Below are positions 15,478 to 25,206 of a stretch of DNA of 35,939 nt, one piece after another; position 1 is the stretch's first letter, and each line of letters opens with the position of its first letter. The notes beneath the pieces were generated by a model. It did no database searches and was not told the origin of the DNA. It saw only the letters and a program-made list of their open reading frames with translations. Made by a program: the position numbers and the translations under genes. Source of the DNA: Gammaproteobacteria bacterium (lineage in GTDB: Bacteria; Pseudomonadota; Gammaproteobacteria; Granulosicoccales; Granulosicoccaceae); the NCBI GenBank assembly GCA_019634245.1, contig JAHQVR010000271.1, positions 1-35,939 on the forward strand, written 5' to 3'.

Positions 15478-17415
15478 TTATGAAATAGCGCGGTTTTCAA
15501 CTAGTCCATCCACCACACTGGGGTCGGCCAGTGTAGAAGTGTCACCCAGATTTCCGACATCATTTTCGGCTATTTTGCGCAGTATGCGGCGCATAATTTT
15601 TCCTGAGCGGGTTTTGGGCAGCCCTGGCGCCCATTGGATGACATCAGGTGTCGCAATAGGGCCAATCTCCGAACGAACATGCTTGACCAATTCGGCTCGT
15701 AATTCATCAGAAGATTCGAGTCCAGTCATTAGCGTTACGTACGCATAAATTCCTTGGCCTTTGATGTCATGTGGATAGCCCACAACAGCGGCTTCAGCCA
15801 CAGCATCGTGAAGAACGAGCGCACTTTCGATTTCCGCTGTGCCCAAGCGATGCCCTGAAACGTTGAGCACATCATCAACCCTGCCTGTGATCCAGTAGTA
15901 GCCGTCCTCGTCACGGCGAGCACCATCGCCAGTGAAGTAGTAGCCTGGATACATTTTAAAGTAGGTTTCATGAAAGCGCTCATGGTCGCCATAGACCGTA
16001 CGCATTTGCCCCGGCCAAGGTCGAGTAATAACTAAGTTTCCTGAAGTCGCCCCTTCCAGGATATTACCTTTGTCATCGACCAATGCGGGCGCTACTCCGA
16101 AAAACGGTTTTGTGGCTGATCCTGGCTTTAGGTCGGTGGCACCTGGGAGTGGAGAAATCAATATACCGCCGGTTTCAGTTTGCCACCAAGTGTCGACAAT
16201 CGGGCATCGGCCATCACCTACGACGTTGTAATACCATTCCCAGGCTTCAGGATTAATCGGTTCTCCTACAGTGCCAAGTAATTTCAACGAACTGCGGTCG
16301 GTCGTTTTGACGGGCTCATCACCTTGTGCCATCAAAGCTCGTATCGCGGTAGGTGCCGTGTAAAAAATATTGACCTTGTGCTTGTCGATAACTTCCCAAA
16401 ATCGACTCACTGAAGGGTAGGTGGGAATCCCTTCGAACATCATGGTCGTTGCGCCGTTCGCCAACGGGCCATAAACAATATAGGAGTGCCCGGTAACCCA
16501 ACCTACATCAGCTGTACACCAATACACATCACCGTCTTGGTAGTTAAATATGTATTTGTGGGTCATTGCGGCCTGCAAAAGATACCCACCGCTAGTGTGG
16601 AGTACGCCTTTTGGTTTGCCAGTGGAGCCTGAAGTGTAGAGAATGAACAGGGGATCTTCAGCGTCCATTTCCATCGCAGGACAGTCGGCAGAGGCTGCTT
16701 CGATCAGTTCGTGATACCAAAGATCACGACCTTCTTTCCACTCAACCGGTTCACCACCGCCTTTAACAACAACCATGCGTTTAATGCTTTCAGTTTTTTC
16801 ACAAGCCAGATCTGCATTAGATTTAAGTGGGACTTTTTTACCGCCACGTAGGCCTTGATCTGCTGTGATGATGACCGAACACGCTGAATCATTAATTCGA
16901 TCGCGCAAGGCGTCGGGAGAAAAACCGCCAAAGACGATGGAATGGACCGCCCCAATTCGCGTGCATGCCAACATCGCGACAGCAGCTTCAGGAATCATCG
17001 GCATGTAGATACATACACGATCGCCTTTTTTAACACCCAGACCTTTTAGGGCATTCGCAAATCGGCAGACTTCTTCGTGTAACTCTCGATAGGTAATTTT
17101 CTTACTTTGTTCAGGGTCGTCACCTTCCCAAAGAATAGCGGTTTGATCGCCGCGAGTTTCTAAATGCCGATCGAGGCAGTTGTAGGATACGTTTAACTTA
17201 GCACCTGTAAACCATGCTATTTCGGCTTTGTGGTAGTCCCATTCTTGTACTTGATCCCAAGGTTTGAACCAGTCAACAAATTCATTGGCTTGTTCTGCCC
17301 AAAATTCTTCGGGGTTATCAATGGAACGTGCGTACATCTCATCGTACTGTTCCTTGTTTATTAACGCAGATTCTGAGAGCGAATCTGGAACTGGATACAT
17401 TTTATCGTCAGACAT
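15478..17415 (-). CDS. acs: Acetyl-CoA synthetase (AMP-forming)
   Basis: Acs activates acetate with ATP and CoA through acetyl-AMP. The AMP-binding P-loop [12 protein letters not shown], the A5/A7-type motifs WWQTETGG and [21 protein letters not shown], and the C-terminal [11 protein letters not shown] with the catalytic Lys that is acetylated in Salmonella are all present. From ATG 17415 ([12 protein letters not shown]) the protein is 645 aa, the family norm; the upstream start at 17463 would read through the promoter candidate. It lies 83 bases downstream of the cbrB-like gene on the same strand, the place where Pseudomonas has crcZ. That context suggests that acetate use is under this two-component system. 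Confidence 0.97.
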   Translation of the reverse strand: MSDDKMYPVPDSLSESALINKEQYDEMYARSIDNPEEFWAEQANEFVDWFKPWDQVQEWDYHKAEIAWFTGAKLNVSYNCLDRHLETRGDQTAILWEGDDPEQSKKITYRELHEEVCRFANALKGLGVKKGDRVCIYMPMIPEAAVAMLACTRIGAVHSIVFGGFSPDALRDRINDSACSVIITADQGLRGGKKVPLKSNADLACEKTESIKRMVVVKGGGEPVEWKEGRDLWYHELIEAASADCPAMEMDAEDPLFILYTSGSTGKPKGVLHTSGGYLLQAAMTHKYIFNYQDGDVYWCTADVGWVTGHSYIVYGPLANGATTMMFEGIPTYPSVSRFWEVIDKHKVNIFYTAPTAIRALMAQGDEPVKTTDRSSLKLLGTVGEPINPEAWEWYYNVVGDGRCPIVDTWWQTETGGILISPLPGATDLKPGSATKPFFGVAPALVDDKGNILEGATSGNLVITRPWPGQMRTVYGDHERFHETYFKMYPGYYFTGDGARRDEDGYYWITGRVDDVLNVSGHRLGTAEIESALVLHDAVAEAAVVGYPHDIKGQGIYAYVTLMTGLESSDELRAELVKHVRSEIGPIATPDVIQWAPGLPKTRSGKIMRRILRKIAENDVGNLGDTSTLADPSVVDGLVENRAIS

Positions 17416-17446
17416 AATCTCGACTGTTCGCAATGGTGATGAGCGC

Positions 17447-17474
17447 AGTGTACCTATCAGCACAAATCAGTCAA
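17447..17474 (-). promoter_or_regulatory. Candidate sigma-70 promoter for acs
   Basis: On the minus strand TTGACT (17474-17469) and TACACT (17452-17447) are separated by 16 bases, placing a start near 17440 and a short leader before ATG 17415. No convincing sigma-54 pattern (GG-N10-GC) was seen in this gap, which matters because the upstream regulator looks unable to use sigma-54. Match quality is moderate, and read-through from cbrB remains possible. Confidence 0.35.
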
Positions 17475-17498
17475 TCGGTTCCAGGAACAGGTGAAATA

Positions 17499-18788
17499 TC
17501 AGTTGCGGAGAAGCTGCATTTTCTGACGCCTTTCCCACAAGGCCTTGCGGCTGATACCCAGCCTGCCGGCCAACTCCGTCTCAGAGAGGCTCTCTTGGTG
17601 TCTGAGCACGAAATAGCGGAAATACTCATCGAGGCTGAGGTGTTGGTCAGGACCGGCGGGAGTGGCGCTCTCGAGCGCTCCAAAGCCCATGTCTACCGGC
17701 TCTACCGAAGAGCCTTTTGCCAGTAGAACGCCGCGCTCAATGACGCAGCGAAGCTCATTCATGTTGCCCGGCCAAGCATAGGCATTGATAGCGGCTTGCG
17801 CTGCAACGCTAAAGTGGAGTGCTTCTCGTTGGTACAAACTTGCGTAGCGCGCTAACAAATGAGCGCTCAACGATTCAATATCTTCGGGACGCTCAACTAG
17901 TGGCGCAATCGTGATTTCATTTCTCACAAACAAGGTTGCCAGTTCGGGAATGAGCAGTTGTTGGTCGGCCAAGGTTTGCACAGGAATATCGGAGATACTG
18001 ATAAAACGCAGGTCGTGTGCTCGTGCAGAGCGTGGTTCGTTAGACTGACTGAGTGTTTGCCATAGTTGTTTCTGAGAGTCTTGATCCAGCACCTCTATAT
18101 ATCGCACCACCAACGTTCCCCCACTAGCGCCACGCAAGAAGCCGTTCGGCATATTGGCATGCCCATCTTCCAACACGGAAAGGTTGCTACCACCGCGAGC
18201 CAGTGTCGAGGCATCTACCACGACCAACGGACTGTCGCTGTTCGATAACGCCTTATGAATATCCCTGGCTAAAATTTCGCGTCCTGATCCAGGCTCGCCG
18301 TGCAGATGTACGTAGCGAGTGTTGGCCAGAGTTTCGCGCATAGTGTCGAGCTTGGCGCGAAGTGACGGGCAATGGTCAAAGGCTTGGTGTGAAACTAGAC
18401 GTTGAATATCGTGGTTCAGCGCTCGATTTTGTTTTTGCAACTGGTTTTGTTTTAGCGAACGTTCGAGCACCAACAAAAGTTCGTCGTGATCGAATGGCTT
18501 GGAGATATAGTCGATCGCTCCGACTTGCATAGCATTTACAGCAGATCTGACGCTGGCATGGCTAGTCATTATCACCACGGGTACCGGACCTGCCTGAGGA
18601 ATAATACTCGTGCCCTCAGCACCGGGCAGGCGTAGGTCGGCGAGAATGATGTCGAAGCTTTCTAAGTCGAGCTGTTCCGCTCGCTCTACACTGGTAACTC
18701 CCGTGACGACAAAATGGTTACGCTCGAGTAGCCGAGTTAACGCTTTCAGGATGACTTCTTCATCCTCAATGAGCAGAACACGATTCAT
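17499..18788 (-). CDS. cbrB: CbrB-like NtrC-family response regulator with degenerate AAA+ domain
   Basis: The layout is receiver (residues 1-115, phosphoacceptor D51 in ILADLRLPG), AAA+ region (about 135-355) and Fis-type helix-turn-helix (about 400-427, TELAGRLGISRKALWERRQ). CbrB in Pseudomonas activates sigma-54 genes for carbon-nitrogen balance. Here the ATPase signature is eroded: Walker A reads GEPGSGRE (164-171, usual Lys now Arg), no GAFTGA loop is found where expected (about 195-220), Walker B reads GGTLVVRYIEVL without its Asp-Glu, and the usual RxDLxxRL arginine-finger segment is absent. WPGN and a sensor-II Arg remain (339-347). It may work without sigma-54 or without ATP hydrolysis. 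The start overlaps the cbrA stop (ATGA). Confidence 0.85.
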   Translation of the reverse strand: MNRVLLIEDEEVILKALTRLLERNHFVVTGVTSVERAEQLDLESFDIILADLRLPGAEGTSIIPQAGPVPVVIMTSHASVRSAVNAMQVGAIDYISKPFDHDELLLVLERSLKQNQLQKQNRALNHDIQRLVSHQAFDHCPSLRAKLDTMRETLANTRYVHLHGEPGSGREILARDIHKALSNSDSPLVVVDASTLARGGSNLSVLEDGHANMPNGFLRGASGGTLVVRYIEVLDQDSQKQLWQTLSQSNEPRSARAHDLRFISISDIPVQTLADQQLLIPELATLFVRNEITIAPLVERPEDIESLSAHLLARYASLYQREALHFSVAAQAAINAYAWPGNMNELRCVIERGVLLAKGSSVEPVDMGFGALESATPAGPDQHLSLDEYFRYFVLRHQESLSETELAGRLGISRKALWERRQKMQLLRN

Positions 18789-21712
18789 TGCTCAGTGTCT
18801 GCAACTGGAAACGTGACTAACATTCTGGTTCCCGAACTGTAGGATTCATCGATCCGTACCCTGCCTTCATGATTCGCCACAATGCTATAAACCAACGACA
18901 ACCCCAAACCGGTTCCACTGCCAACCGCTTTGGTGGTAAAGAAGGGTTCGAAAATTTGTTCGCGTATCTCAGCACTGATACCCGGGCCCTGATCGGCAAC
19001 ACTTACCTCGCAGCGATCGTTATCTAAAGAGCCCTGAATGTCAATTTCAGAATCTTCTTGGGATGCATCGCAGGCATTGCTTATCAAGTTGACGAATACC
19101 TGAACCAGTTGATTAGCATCTCCCAGAACCACTAAGCCATCGCTCAAGGAAATATTAAACTCTCTTAGTCTGTGTTCTGGCGAAAGTTGAATCAGCCGAA
19201 GAGCCTCATTAATGCTGTCTTTGAGATCAACCTTTACATGAGCACCGCTAATAACATCTGCATGAGAAAAGGTAAGTAAAGAGCGTACTATGGTATTTAT
19301 TCGGTCTACTTGGTCGATAATATCATCCGCCTGTTCCTTAATTTCGCCATCAATTGTCTTGTGCTGAGAATCGTGCAATAAATTCTGAGCAATGCTGGCT
19401 ATGCCAGTTAGTGGGTTACCAATTTCATGGGCTACACCAGCGGCCAGGCGGCCGATCGATGCCAGCCTTTCACTATGAGCCAATTCCGCCTCCAGCGTTT
19501 CGATATTGGTTTGATCTTCCATCAAAATCACTTGGCCACCTAAGGAACCAGCCGTGCTGCCGATGTAGGCTTTGTGCAGATTAACTGCGGCAGGTTTTTC
19601 TGAATCGGGCACATGACAACGAATTTGGTGGTCATGGTCTGAGTGGGCAAAATCGGAGAGTAGTTCGTTCCAGGGTGTCCCTAGTTGGTCAAGGCGTGTG
19701 TCGCGAGCTTGTCTTTCTGAGATACCGGTGAGAGTCTGCATGGCGGAATTCCATAAGTAAATGGTTCCGTTAGATTCAATTGAGCAGACCCCCAGAGGTA
19801 ACTCACGGAGCACCTCTCTAAGATAACGACGAAGGTCGTCGAGCTGTTTGGTCATACCTTGCATCTGCTCACGTGAGGCCTCTAACCGGAGTTCTAACAA
19901 ACGGGCATCGCGCGAATCTTCGTTATCGGTTCCTGAGTGACCAGCACTTTTTTGTTCGAGAATGGTGCGAGCCATAGTCGGACCGACTAAACCAGTGAGG
20001 TTTCTCTCCAATTGTTCGTGCAGCATGCGCAATTCAGCGGGCCGGGTTTCGCTCGGTTCAATCTGAGTTTCGGATAGCGCTCGATTTAATTCTGAGGCTG
20101 CCACTTTGTTACCAAGCACCTCCTGCATTGCGTATTGATAGTTCACCACTGAGCGAGCTGTGTTGAGCTCAGCTATGGCGAAATGCGATTGTTCTTGTGC
20201 TGCATAGGAGGCGCTGAGTTCTTCCGCAGTAGGTTTGCGTAGCAGTGAACCGAGTATGAATAATGTGCCATTGACAGTGAGTGAACAAAATGTTGAGAGC
20301 GACCAAATGTCTGTGTCTACTGGGGCCCATAGCAGAGGATCGGTCGACGGAACAAGCAACGGTAGGATCAACATAACGAACCAGACAGTCGCTCCTCCGA
20401 GTAGACCACTATAGAGGCCAATACGGGTGGCTCTAGACCAGAACAAAAGGCCAATTACTGCAGGTAGTAGTTGCGCTGCTGCAACAAATGAAATTAGACC
20501 CAGGCTTGCTAAGCCTTGGTTAAATTCAATGACGATATAAAAACCGTATCCTCCAGCGATGATGAGTGCGATTATGACTCGCTTACTCCAAACCAACCGT
20601 TGGTAGAAGTCCCCTGGTTGATTGCCTGTTAAAGAGGCGGGAAGCAACAAATGGTTTAGGCACATGTAAGACAGTGATAGTGTGGTCACAATCATCATTG
20701 CACTGGCTGCGGATACACCCCCCAGAAACACCAGCATCGATAACCATTCACTGCCCACCGATTGTGTAATCCCTAACACATAAAAATCCGCGTCGACTCC
20801 GAGCTCAAGATAGCGTCCGGCAAAGAGTATCGGCATGATGGGTAGATTCAGAAGCAGTAAGTAGAGTGGAAAACACCAATACGCTGTGTTGAGATGACGG
20901 GGATTTTCATTTTCGACAAACGTCATGTGATACTGACGTGGAAGTAAAAAAGCTGCGCAAAAGGCCAGTAATAAATAGGTAGACCAAAGCGCTGTTTGAG
21001 TCGGCTCATACAGATGCCCTAAAGCGGCGGGTTCAGAATTAACCCAATCGTTCATGGCAATCGGAGAATCAAACACTTGCGTGACTACCACAAAGCCGGC
21101 CACTAATAACGCAATGAGTTTAATGGCTGACTCAAACGCAATGGCCACCACCAAGCCGTGGTGTTTCTCACGTTGCGACAAATGTTTTGAGCCGAACAGA
21201 ATAGCGAAGACGGTGATCATCAGGCAAAAACCCAGAGCCAATAAATGTGTGGGGGCTTCTCGGGTGAGTACTTGAACCGATTTTGTGACAGCGTTTATCT
21301 GCAGAGATATGTACGGCAGAATGCCAATTAGCATAAACAAGGTGACGAAAAGACCGGTTCGCCTGCCGCCGTAGCGAAAGGCCAATAAATCTGCGATGGA
21401 GGTGAGTTGATATTCTTGTGATAATCGTAGAATGGGTTTTAGTAAATAGGGGCCGAGTAAAAAGGCAAACGTGACACCCAAGTAGATGGTTAGAAACGCG
21501 TATCCACGCGTGTTCGCCAAACCGACGCTACCGTAATACGTCCACGAGGTAGCATAAACACCTAACGACAAGGTGTAGATCAACGGCGAACTGATAATGC
21601 TTTTCGGCAGTAACCCACTGTCTGCGCTGTAGGCGATTAGAAACAACAATCCCAAGTATGCGACTGTGCCAGCGAGTAACCACCAAAGCTCAATCCCCAC
21701 GGCTACCACCAC
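18785..21712 (-). CDS. cbrA: CbrA-like sensor histidine kinase with sodium:solute symporter domain
   Basis: This 975-aa protein begins with about 480 residues of sodium:solute symporter fold (12 or more membrane helices, with [18 protein letters not shown] and [12 protein letters not shown]), followed by a STAC-like linker, a PAS domain (about 640-730, [20 protein letters not shown]) and a kinase core. His762 in [14 protein letters not shown] is the phosphorylation site, Asn875 marks the N box, and [20 protein letters not shown] plus GTGLGLSLV form the ATP lid. CbrA of Pseudomonas has the same layout and size and transports histidine. The GTG start at 21712 overlaps the upstream small gene by 23 bases; GTG 21700 is an alternative. 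It forms an operon with the regulator downstream. Confidence 0.92.
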   Translation of the reverse strand: MVVAVGIELWWLLAGTVAYLGLLFLIAYSADSGLLPKSIISSPLIYTLSLGVYATSWTYYGSVGLANTRGYAFLTIYLGVTFAFLLGPYLLKPILRLSQEYQLTSIADLLAFRYGGRRTGLFVTLFMLIGILPYISLQINAVTKSVQVLTREAPTHLLALGFCLMITVFAILFGSKHLSQREKHHGLVVAIAFESAIKLIALLVAGFVVVTQVFDSPIAMNDWVNSEPAALGHLYEPTQTALWSTYLLLAFCAAFLLPRQYHMTFVENENPRHLNTAYWCFPLYLLLLNLPIMPILFAGRYLELGVDADFYVLGITQSVGSEWLSMLVFLGGVSAASAMMIVTTLSLSYMCLNHLLLPASLTGNQPGDFYQRLVWSKRVIIALIIAGGYGFYIVIEFNQGLASLGLISFVAAAQLLPAVIGLLFWSRATRIGLYSGLLGGATVWFVMLILPLLVPSTDPLLWAPVDTDIWSLSTFCSLTVNGTLFILGSLLRKPTAEELSASYAAQEQSHFAIAELNTARSVVNYQYAMQEVLGNKVAASELNRALSETQIEPSETRPAELRMLHEQLERNLTGLVGPTMARTILEQKSAGHSGTDNEDSRDARLLELRLEASREQMQGMTKQLDDLRRYLREVLRELPLGVCSIESNGTIYLWNSAMQTLTGISERQARDTRLDQLGTPWNELLSDFAHSDHDHQIRCHVPDSEKPAAVNLHKAYIGSTAGSLGGQVILMEDQTNIETLEAELAHSERLASIGRLAAGVAHEIGNPLTGIASIAQNLLHDSQHKTIDGEIKEQADDIIDQVDRINTIVRSLLTFSHADVISGAHVKVDLKDSINEALRLIQLSPEHRLREFNISLSDGLVVLGDANQLVQVFVNLISNACDASQEDSEIDIQGSLDNDRCEVSVADQGPGISAEIREQIFEPFFTTKAVGSGTGLGLSLVYSIVANHEGRVRIDESYSSGTRMLVTFPVADTEQ

Positions 21713-21878
21713 GCCATTGGTTAAGGGCAGTCAGCGCAATGATCAATAACCACGGAATAAATATCGCATACCAAGGTAAGTCTAAGGAGGACCACCACCG
21801 TGTGAGCGGCGAGTGCAACAAAAAGATTGCCGCCGCACAAATGAGTAAGGTGTGATCGTAGCCAGGGTTTTCACGCAT
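21690..21878 (-). CDS. Small two-helix membrane protein upstream of cbrA (CbrX-like position)
   Basis: The 62-residue protein has two membrane helices (about residues 10-22, TLLICAAAIFLLH, and 35-52, WYAIFIPWLLIIALTAL) separated by a Trp-rich loop (TRWWSSLDLPW) and ends GGSRGD. ATG 21878 lies four bases after the gluQ stop, and its 3' end overlaps cbrA, so it is embedded in the gluQ-cbrA-cbrB transcription unit. Pseudomonas carries a similar small gene between gluQ and cbrA, called cbrX in P. putida; the match here is by position, size and topology. Function unknown; it could influence CbrA translation or membrane assembly. Confidence 0.75.
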   Translation of the reverse strand: MRENPGYDHTLLICAAAIFLLHSPLTRWWSSLDLPWYAIFIPWLLIIALTALNQWRGGSRGD

Positions 21879-21882
21879 CAAA

Positions 21883-22737
21883 CTATGATCGCACAGGATT
21901 GGCGCGGCTACCTACCTTGGGAATGGTATCCAGTGACCACTTATCCAATGCCTGATCCCAAAACTGTGACGTTGACGTAGCTTTGAAAGGCGTTTGACCG
22001 AGAAAACCCCAGACTTTGAACAAAGTATCCAGAATCGGCAGCGCATCGACCGGCTCTGCCAGAGTTTGTTTGCTGAGCTTTTGCTGTTGTGAATTTACCG
22101 CCACGGGAACGTGTGCATAGACAGGAATGGGCCGTTCCAGCGCTTGCATGAGGGCAATTTGTATAGCCGTAAGCTCAATAAGATCAAAACCTCTTACCAC
22201 CTGGGATACTTCTGTGCTGTCGTCGACCGCGCAGGCTAGTGCGTAGCTAAACAATCCATCTTTTCGGTACACCACTGGATCGATAAGCAAGGACTCGAAT
22301 TCAGGCTGGATGAGATCTAACCACTGAGGTGTGTCTTGAAGTCGGAATCGAATGGCAGTGCCGTGACTGTAGCCATGAAACCGATCTGCCCGTGGTGCGG
22401 GTTGGGTTAATCGGCAATCACAAAAGGGCTGATCTTTGCGAGGGCAAGCGCAGGTGTACAACTGGGCTTGGTTATTAAGTTCTCGCAGTGCCGAGGCGTA
22501 GGCGTTGGTGCGAGAGGATTGGTAGATGATTTGATCGGGACTAAAACCATACCTGTCCAGAGTTTGAAGGATGCGTTCAGAAGCGCCCAGTTCTTCTCTA
22601 GGTGGATCGATATCGTCGATGCGCACAAACCAGCGACCCGCCTGAGTTCGAGCCTCGCAGTAGCTGGCCAGCGCGGCGATCAACGACCCTACATGCAAAC
22701 TACCCGTGGGTGAAGGAGCAAATCGTCCGACTATCAA
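21883..22737 (-). CDS. gluQ: Glutamyl-queuosine tRNA(Asp) synthetase
   Basis: GluQ attaches glutamate to the queuosine base of tRNA(Asp). It is a truncated GluRS catalytic core without an anticodon-binding domain. The HIGH-equivalent is in GRFAPSPTGSLHVGSLIAAL, the KMSKS-equivalent is QKLSKQTLAEP, and the zinc-binding loop is CACPRKDQPFCDC. Both possible starts are TTG: 22737, overlapping the dksA stop as TTGA and giving an N-terminus close to homologues, and 22776, which adds 13 residues and a 43-base overlap. The first is preferred. The dksA-gluQ pairing is conserved among gammaproteobacteria. Confidence 0.93.
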   Translation of the reverse strand: MIVGRFAPSPTGSLHVGSLIAALASYCEARTQAGRWFVRIDDIDPPREELGASERILQTLDRYGFSPDQIIYQSSRTNAYASALRELNNQAQLYTCACPRKDQPFCDCRLTQPAPRADRFHGYSHGTAIRFRLQDTPQWLDLIQPEFESLLIDPVVYRKDGLFSYALACAVDDSTEVSQVVRGFDLIELTAIQIALMQALERPIPVYAHVPVAVNSQQQKLSKQTLAEPVDALPILDTLFKVWGFLGQTPFKATSTSQFWDQALDKWSLDTIPKVGSRANPVRS

Positions 22738-23552
22738 GCCGTTTGGCGTTCGCGAATTTCTTCTAGGGTTTTGCAATCAATGCACAGTTCAGCGGTGAGT
22801 CGAGCCTCTAAGCGTTCAACACCGATTTCGATACCGCAGGTTTCGCAGTAGCCGTATTCGTTTTCTTCAATACGCTTTTGAGCTTCATTGATTTTTTTAA
22901 TCAGCTTTCGTTCTCGGTCACGGGTGCGAAGTTCGAAGCTGAACTCTTCTTCCTGCGTGGCGCGATCATTGGGGTCTGGAAAGTTCGACGCATCATCTTT
23001 CATATGATCCACCGTTCGATCCACACCGTCCAGTAGCTGCTGTTTCCACTCAGCCAGCATGGCGCTGAACTTGGCCAATTGCTCAGAGCTCATGTAGTGC
23101 TCACTGCGGTCGCGGCTGACCGCCACGGGCTCAACAGCAGCAATTTCGGTCACCGGTGGCATTTTAAATAAGCTGGATTTCAATTTAGTCGCCGTTTTTT
23201 TAGTCGCCGCTTTCTTCGCAGCGCTCTTTGTGTCGGCCGTTTTCGCATTATCTTTTGCCGTCGCCGTTTTTTTCTTCGACGCCGCGGTCTTTTTTGCTGC
23301 AACTTTCTTCGCCGCAGGTTTGGACGCTGCAGCTTTTTTCTTTGACGCAGGGGCTTTTGCAGCCGCTTTTTTAGCTACGGGTTTCTTTTTGGCGGTCGCT
23401 TTTTTGGCAGCGGCTTTCTTGGCCGTAGGCTTTTTGGCAGCGGTTTTCTTCGCAGCCGTCTTTTTGGCAGCAACTTTCTTGGACGCCGATGCTTTAGCTG
23501 CGGTTTTTTTCGCAGCCTTTTTGGCAACCTTCTTCGTGGTGGTCTTGCTCAT
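22734..23552 (-). CDS. dksA: DksA with histone H1-like Lys/Ala-rich N-terminal extension
   Basis: Residues about 155-272 are a standard DksA: coiled coil with the tip motif DPNDRA (D193, D196, A198) that reaches the RNA polymerase active site with ppGpp, and zinc cysteines C236/C239 (CETC) and C257/C260 (CIDC). The first 130 residues are unlike E. coli DksA (151 aa in total): AAKK-type repeats with 47 lysines and almost only Ala, Thr, Ser and Pro besides, resembling AlgP/histone H1 tails. ATG 23552 has a strong ribosome site (AAGGTG), so the long form is translated. An internal Met131 would give a normal-sized DksA but has no clear ribosome site. Codons in the tail vary, so it is not a simple DNA satellite. 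Confidence 0.93.
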   Translation of the reverse strand: MSKTTTKKVAKKAAKKTAAKASASKKVAAKKTAAKKTAAKKPTAKKAAAKKATAKKKPVAKKAAAKAPASKKKAAASKPAAKKVAAKKTAASKKKTATAKDNAKTADTKSAAKKAATKKTATKLKSSLFKMPPVTEIAAVEPVAVSRDRSEHYMSSEQLAKFSAMLAEWKQQLLDGVDRTVDHMKDDASNFPDPNDRATQEEEFSFELRTRDRERKLIKKINEAQKRIEENEYGYCETCGIEIGVERLEARLTAELCIDCKTLEEIRERQTA

Positions 23553-23588
23553 TTCACCTTCTTGAGTGCAATATTTCGGCAGCGCGAG

Positions 23589-23617
23589 TTTGTACCAGAA
23601 ACGCTGGGTTTTTGCAA
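23589..23617 (-). promoter_or_regulatory. Candidate sigma-70 promoter for dksA
   Basis: Minus-strand TTGCAA (23617-23612) and TACAAA (23594-23589) are spaced by 17 bases, giving a leader of about 30 bases that contains the AAGGTG ribosome site (23560-23555). Each hexamer matches consensus at four of six positions. The remaining 200-base gap up to the xseA stop is AT-rich with no terminator that I can see, so read-through from xseA is also possible. Confidence 0.3.
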
Positions 23618-23753
23618 TTTATATTTGCTGTCGGAGGTTTCCACTAATGGCTTGTAATTCAAAGAGTTTATGATTGTAAGTCTATTTAAAACAAACACTT
23701 AGAGTTGTAATAGATGTGAGTCAGTCGACGTTTTCAGAGGTGCATCGAGGCGC

Positions 23754-25115
23754 TTATTTATTTTCGGAAATAGGTCGAATTTTTGCCACCTGAGCTTCTA
23801 ACTCGCCGTCGCTGTGGCGAGTCACAATCGTATCTCCGACCCCCACCTGAACCACAGAACGAACGACCGTATCCCCCCTTTTCACCATCGCAAAACCGCG
23901 ATCTAGCGTGGCTAACGGGCTGACGGTATTCAAGGCATGGGAGGCGAGCTGCAATCGAGTCTGCCAATGCACCATCCTGCGTTCTGCGGCGGCATTCAGT
24001 TGGCGTGCGATCCTATCCAGGTGAGACGCTTTTTCGGCCAGTTGCTTGGCCGGCGAGTGAAGTTCCAGACGTTGCTCAAGGGTCTGCAGTTGGAAAGAAC
24101 GTTTCTGCTGCGCGGCGGAGAAGGCACGGTTAACTCTCTGTTCGAGTTCATCCACTCGCTGGCTGCGCTCATTCAGCAGACGGGTGGGATGACGAGCATC
24201 CAATCGTTGTTGAAGAGAATTGAGCAACTCGCGGGTTTGTGTCAACGAGTTTGACACCAGACGATACAAGGCGCTGGTGACGGCGTTGGTGTGGTGAGCC
24301 AAAGCTTCACCATCGGGTGTTGCTTGTTCGGCCGCGACTGACGGAGTCGGTGCCCTTAAATCAGCCACCCAGTCGCTGATGGTGACATCCACTTCATGCC
24401 CAACTCCGCTGATAATCGGTATCGTGCAGCGCCGAATCGCTTCAGCCACGGTGAGTTCGTTGAATGCCCATAAGTCTTCTAGCGATCCACCACCACGTAT
24501 CAATAGCACTACGTCGACTTCGTTTCTAGCCGATGCTCGGTCAAGCATGGTGGCAATCGCTGGGGCCGCTTGTGCTCCTTGCACTAGCGTCGGATAGATC
24601 ACTACCCCAGCGCTGGGGTAACGACGTTTCAATACCTGAAGAGCGTCCCGAATGGCCGCTCCCGTCGGCGATGTTACGATTCCAATGGTGCGAGGCACAG
24701 GCGGAATCGGTAGTTTGGTGTCCGCATCGAACCAACCGAGGGCCTTTAGCTTCGCTTTGTTTTCCTCGAAAAGTGCTTGAAGTTGACCAGCGCCAGCAGG
24801 TTCCATGTGCTCGACTATGAGCTGGAAATCTCCTCTGGCGGCATACAGGCCCAGCTTGCCGCGAACCAGCACTTTATCGCCAGCACTCGGTTCAAAGTCG
24901 ATGTATTGATTTCGACCACGAAACATAGCGCAGCGAATTTGTGCCTGGGAATCCTTTAAAGAGAAGTAAAAATGACCACTGGCAGGTTTGCTGAAATTTG
25001 ACAGTTCACCTTGCAACCATACGGTGCCGAATCCGCTTTCGAGCAATTGTTGAACTTCCTGGTTCAACCTCGATACCGTGAAAACCTTACGCTCTTTTTT
25101 TGCCACCGCAGACAT
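23754..25115 (-). CDS. xseA: Exodeoxyribonuclease VII large subunit
   Basis: XseA with XseB forms exonuclease VII, which degrades single-stranded DNA to short oligonucleotides. The N-terminal OB-fold is clear (FTVSRLNQEVQQLLES, GELSNFSKPASGHFYFSLKD), followed by the catalytic domain (GIVTSPTGAAIRDALQVLKR, LLIRGGGSLEDLWAFNE, SGVGHEVDVTISDWVADLRA) and the long coiled-coil C-terminal region. ATG 25115 gives MSAVAKKERKVFTVSRLNQ, matching homologues; the longer start at 25175 adds an Arg-rich 20-residue stretch lying in the promoter region of the divergent guaB. From this start the length is 453 aa, near E. coli's. xseB is not nearby. Confidence 0.95.
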   Translation of the reverse strand: MSAVAKKERKVFTVSRLNQEVQQLLESGFGTVWLQGELSNFSKPASGHFYFSLKDSQAQIRCAMFRGRNQYIDFEPSAGDKVLVRGKLGLYAARGDFQLIVEHMEPAGAGQLQALFEENKAKLKALGWFDADTKLPIPPVPRTIGIVTSPTGAAIRDALQVLKRRYPSAGVVIYPTLVQGAQAAPAIATMLDRASARNEVDVVLLIRGGGSLEDLWAFNELTVAEAIRRCTIPIISGVGHEVDVTISDWVADLRAPTPSVAAEQATPDGEALAHHTNAVTSALYRLVSNSLTQTRELLNSLQQRLDARHPTRLLNERSQRVDELEQRVNRAFSAAQQKRSFQLQTLEQRLELHSPAKQLAEKASHLDRIARQLNAAAERRMVHWQTRLQLASHALNTVSPLATLDRGFAMVKRGDTVVRSVVQVGVGDTIVTRHSDGELEAQVAKIRPISENK

Positions 25116-25206
25116 AGGCCTAAGCCTACCCGAAAAGCGTCTTGAGCGAGCCTTTCGTGTAAAATGCAAACGCATCCTTTAGTAGCTGTTGGAATACACA
25201 ACCACC

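Noticed and set aside
17478..17488. Short palindrome GTTCCAGGAAC between cbrB and acs
   Set aside because: Five-base arms around one base, near the cbrB stop; too short to call an operator or terminator.
17416..17498. crcZ-like sRNA between cbrB and acs
   Set aside because: Only 83 bases are available and no CA-rich repeat motifs of the Crc/Hfq-binding type are visible.
23230..23565. Plus-strand frame of 111 codons rich in Ala and Phe, opposite the dksA tail
   Set aside because: Antisense of the AAKK repeats, which gives hydrophobic codons by composition; no ribosome site.
25164..25179. PurR-box-like sequence (ATGCAAACGCATCCTT) before guaB
   Set aside because: Only the left half and centre fit the PurR consensus; the right half does not, and the presence of PurR in this organism is unknown.
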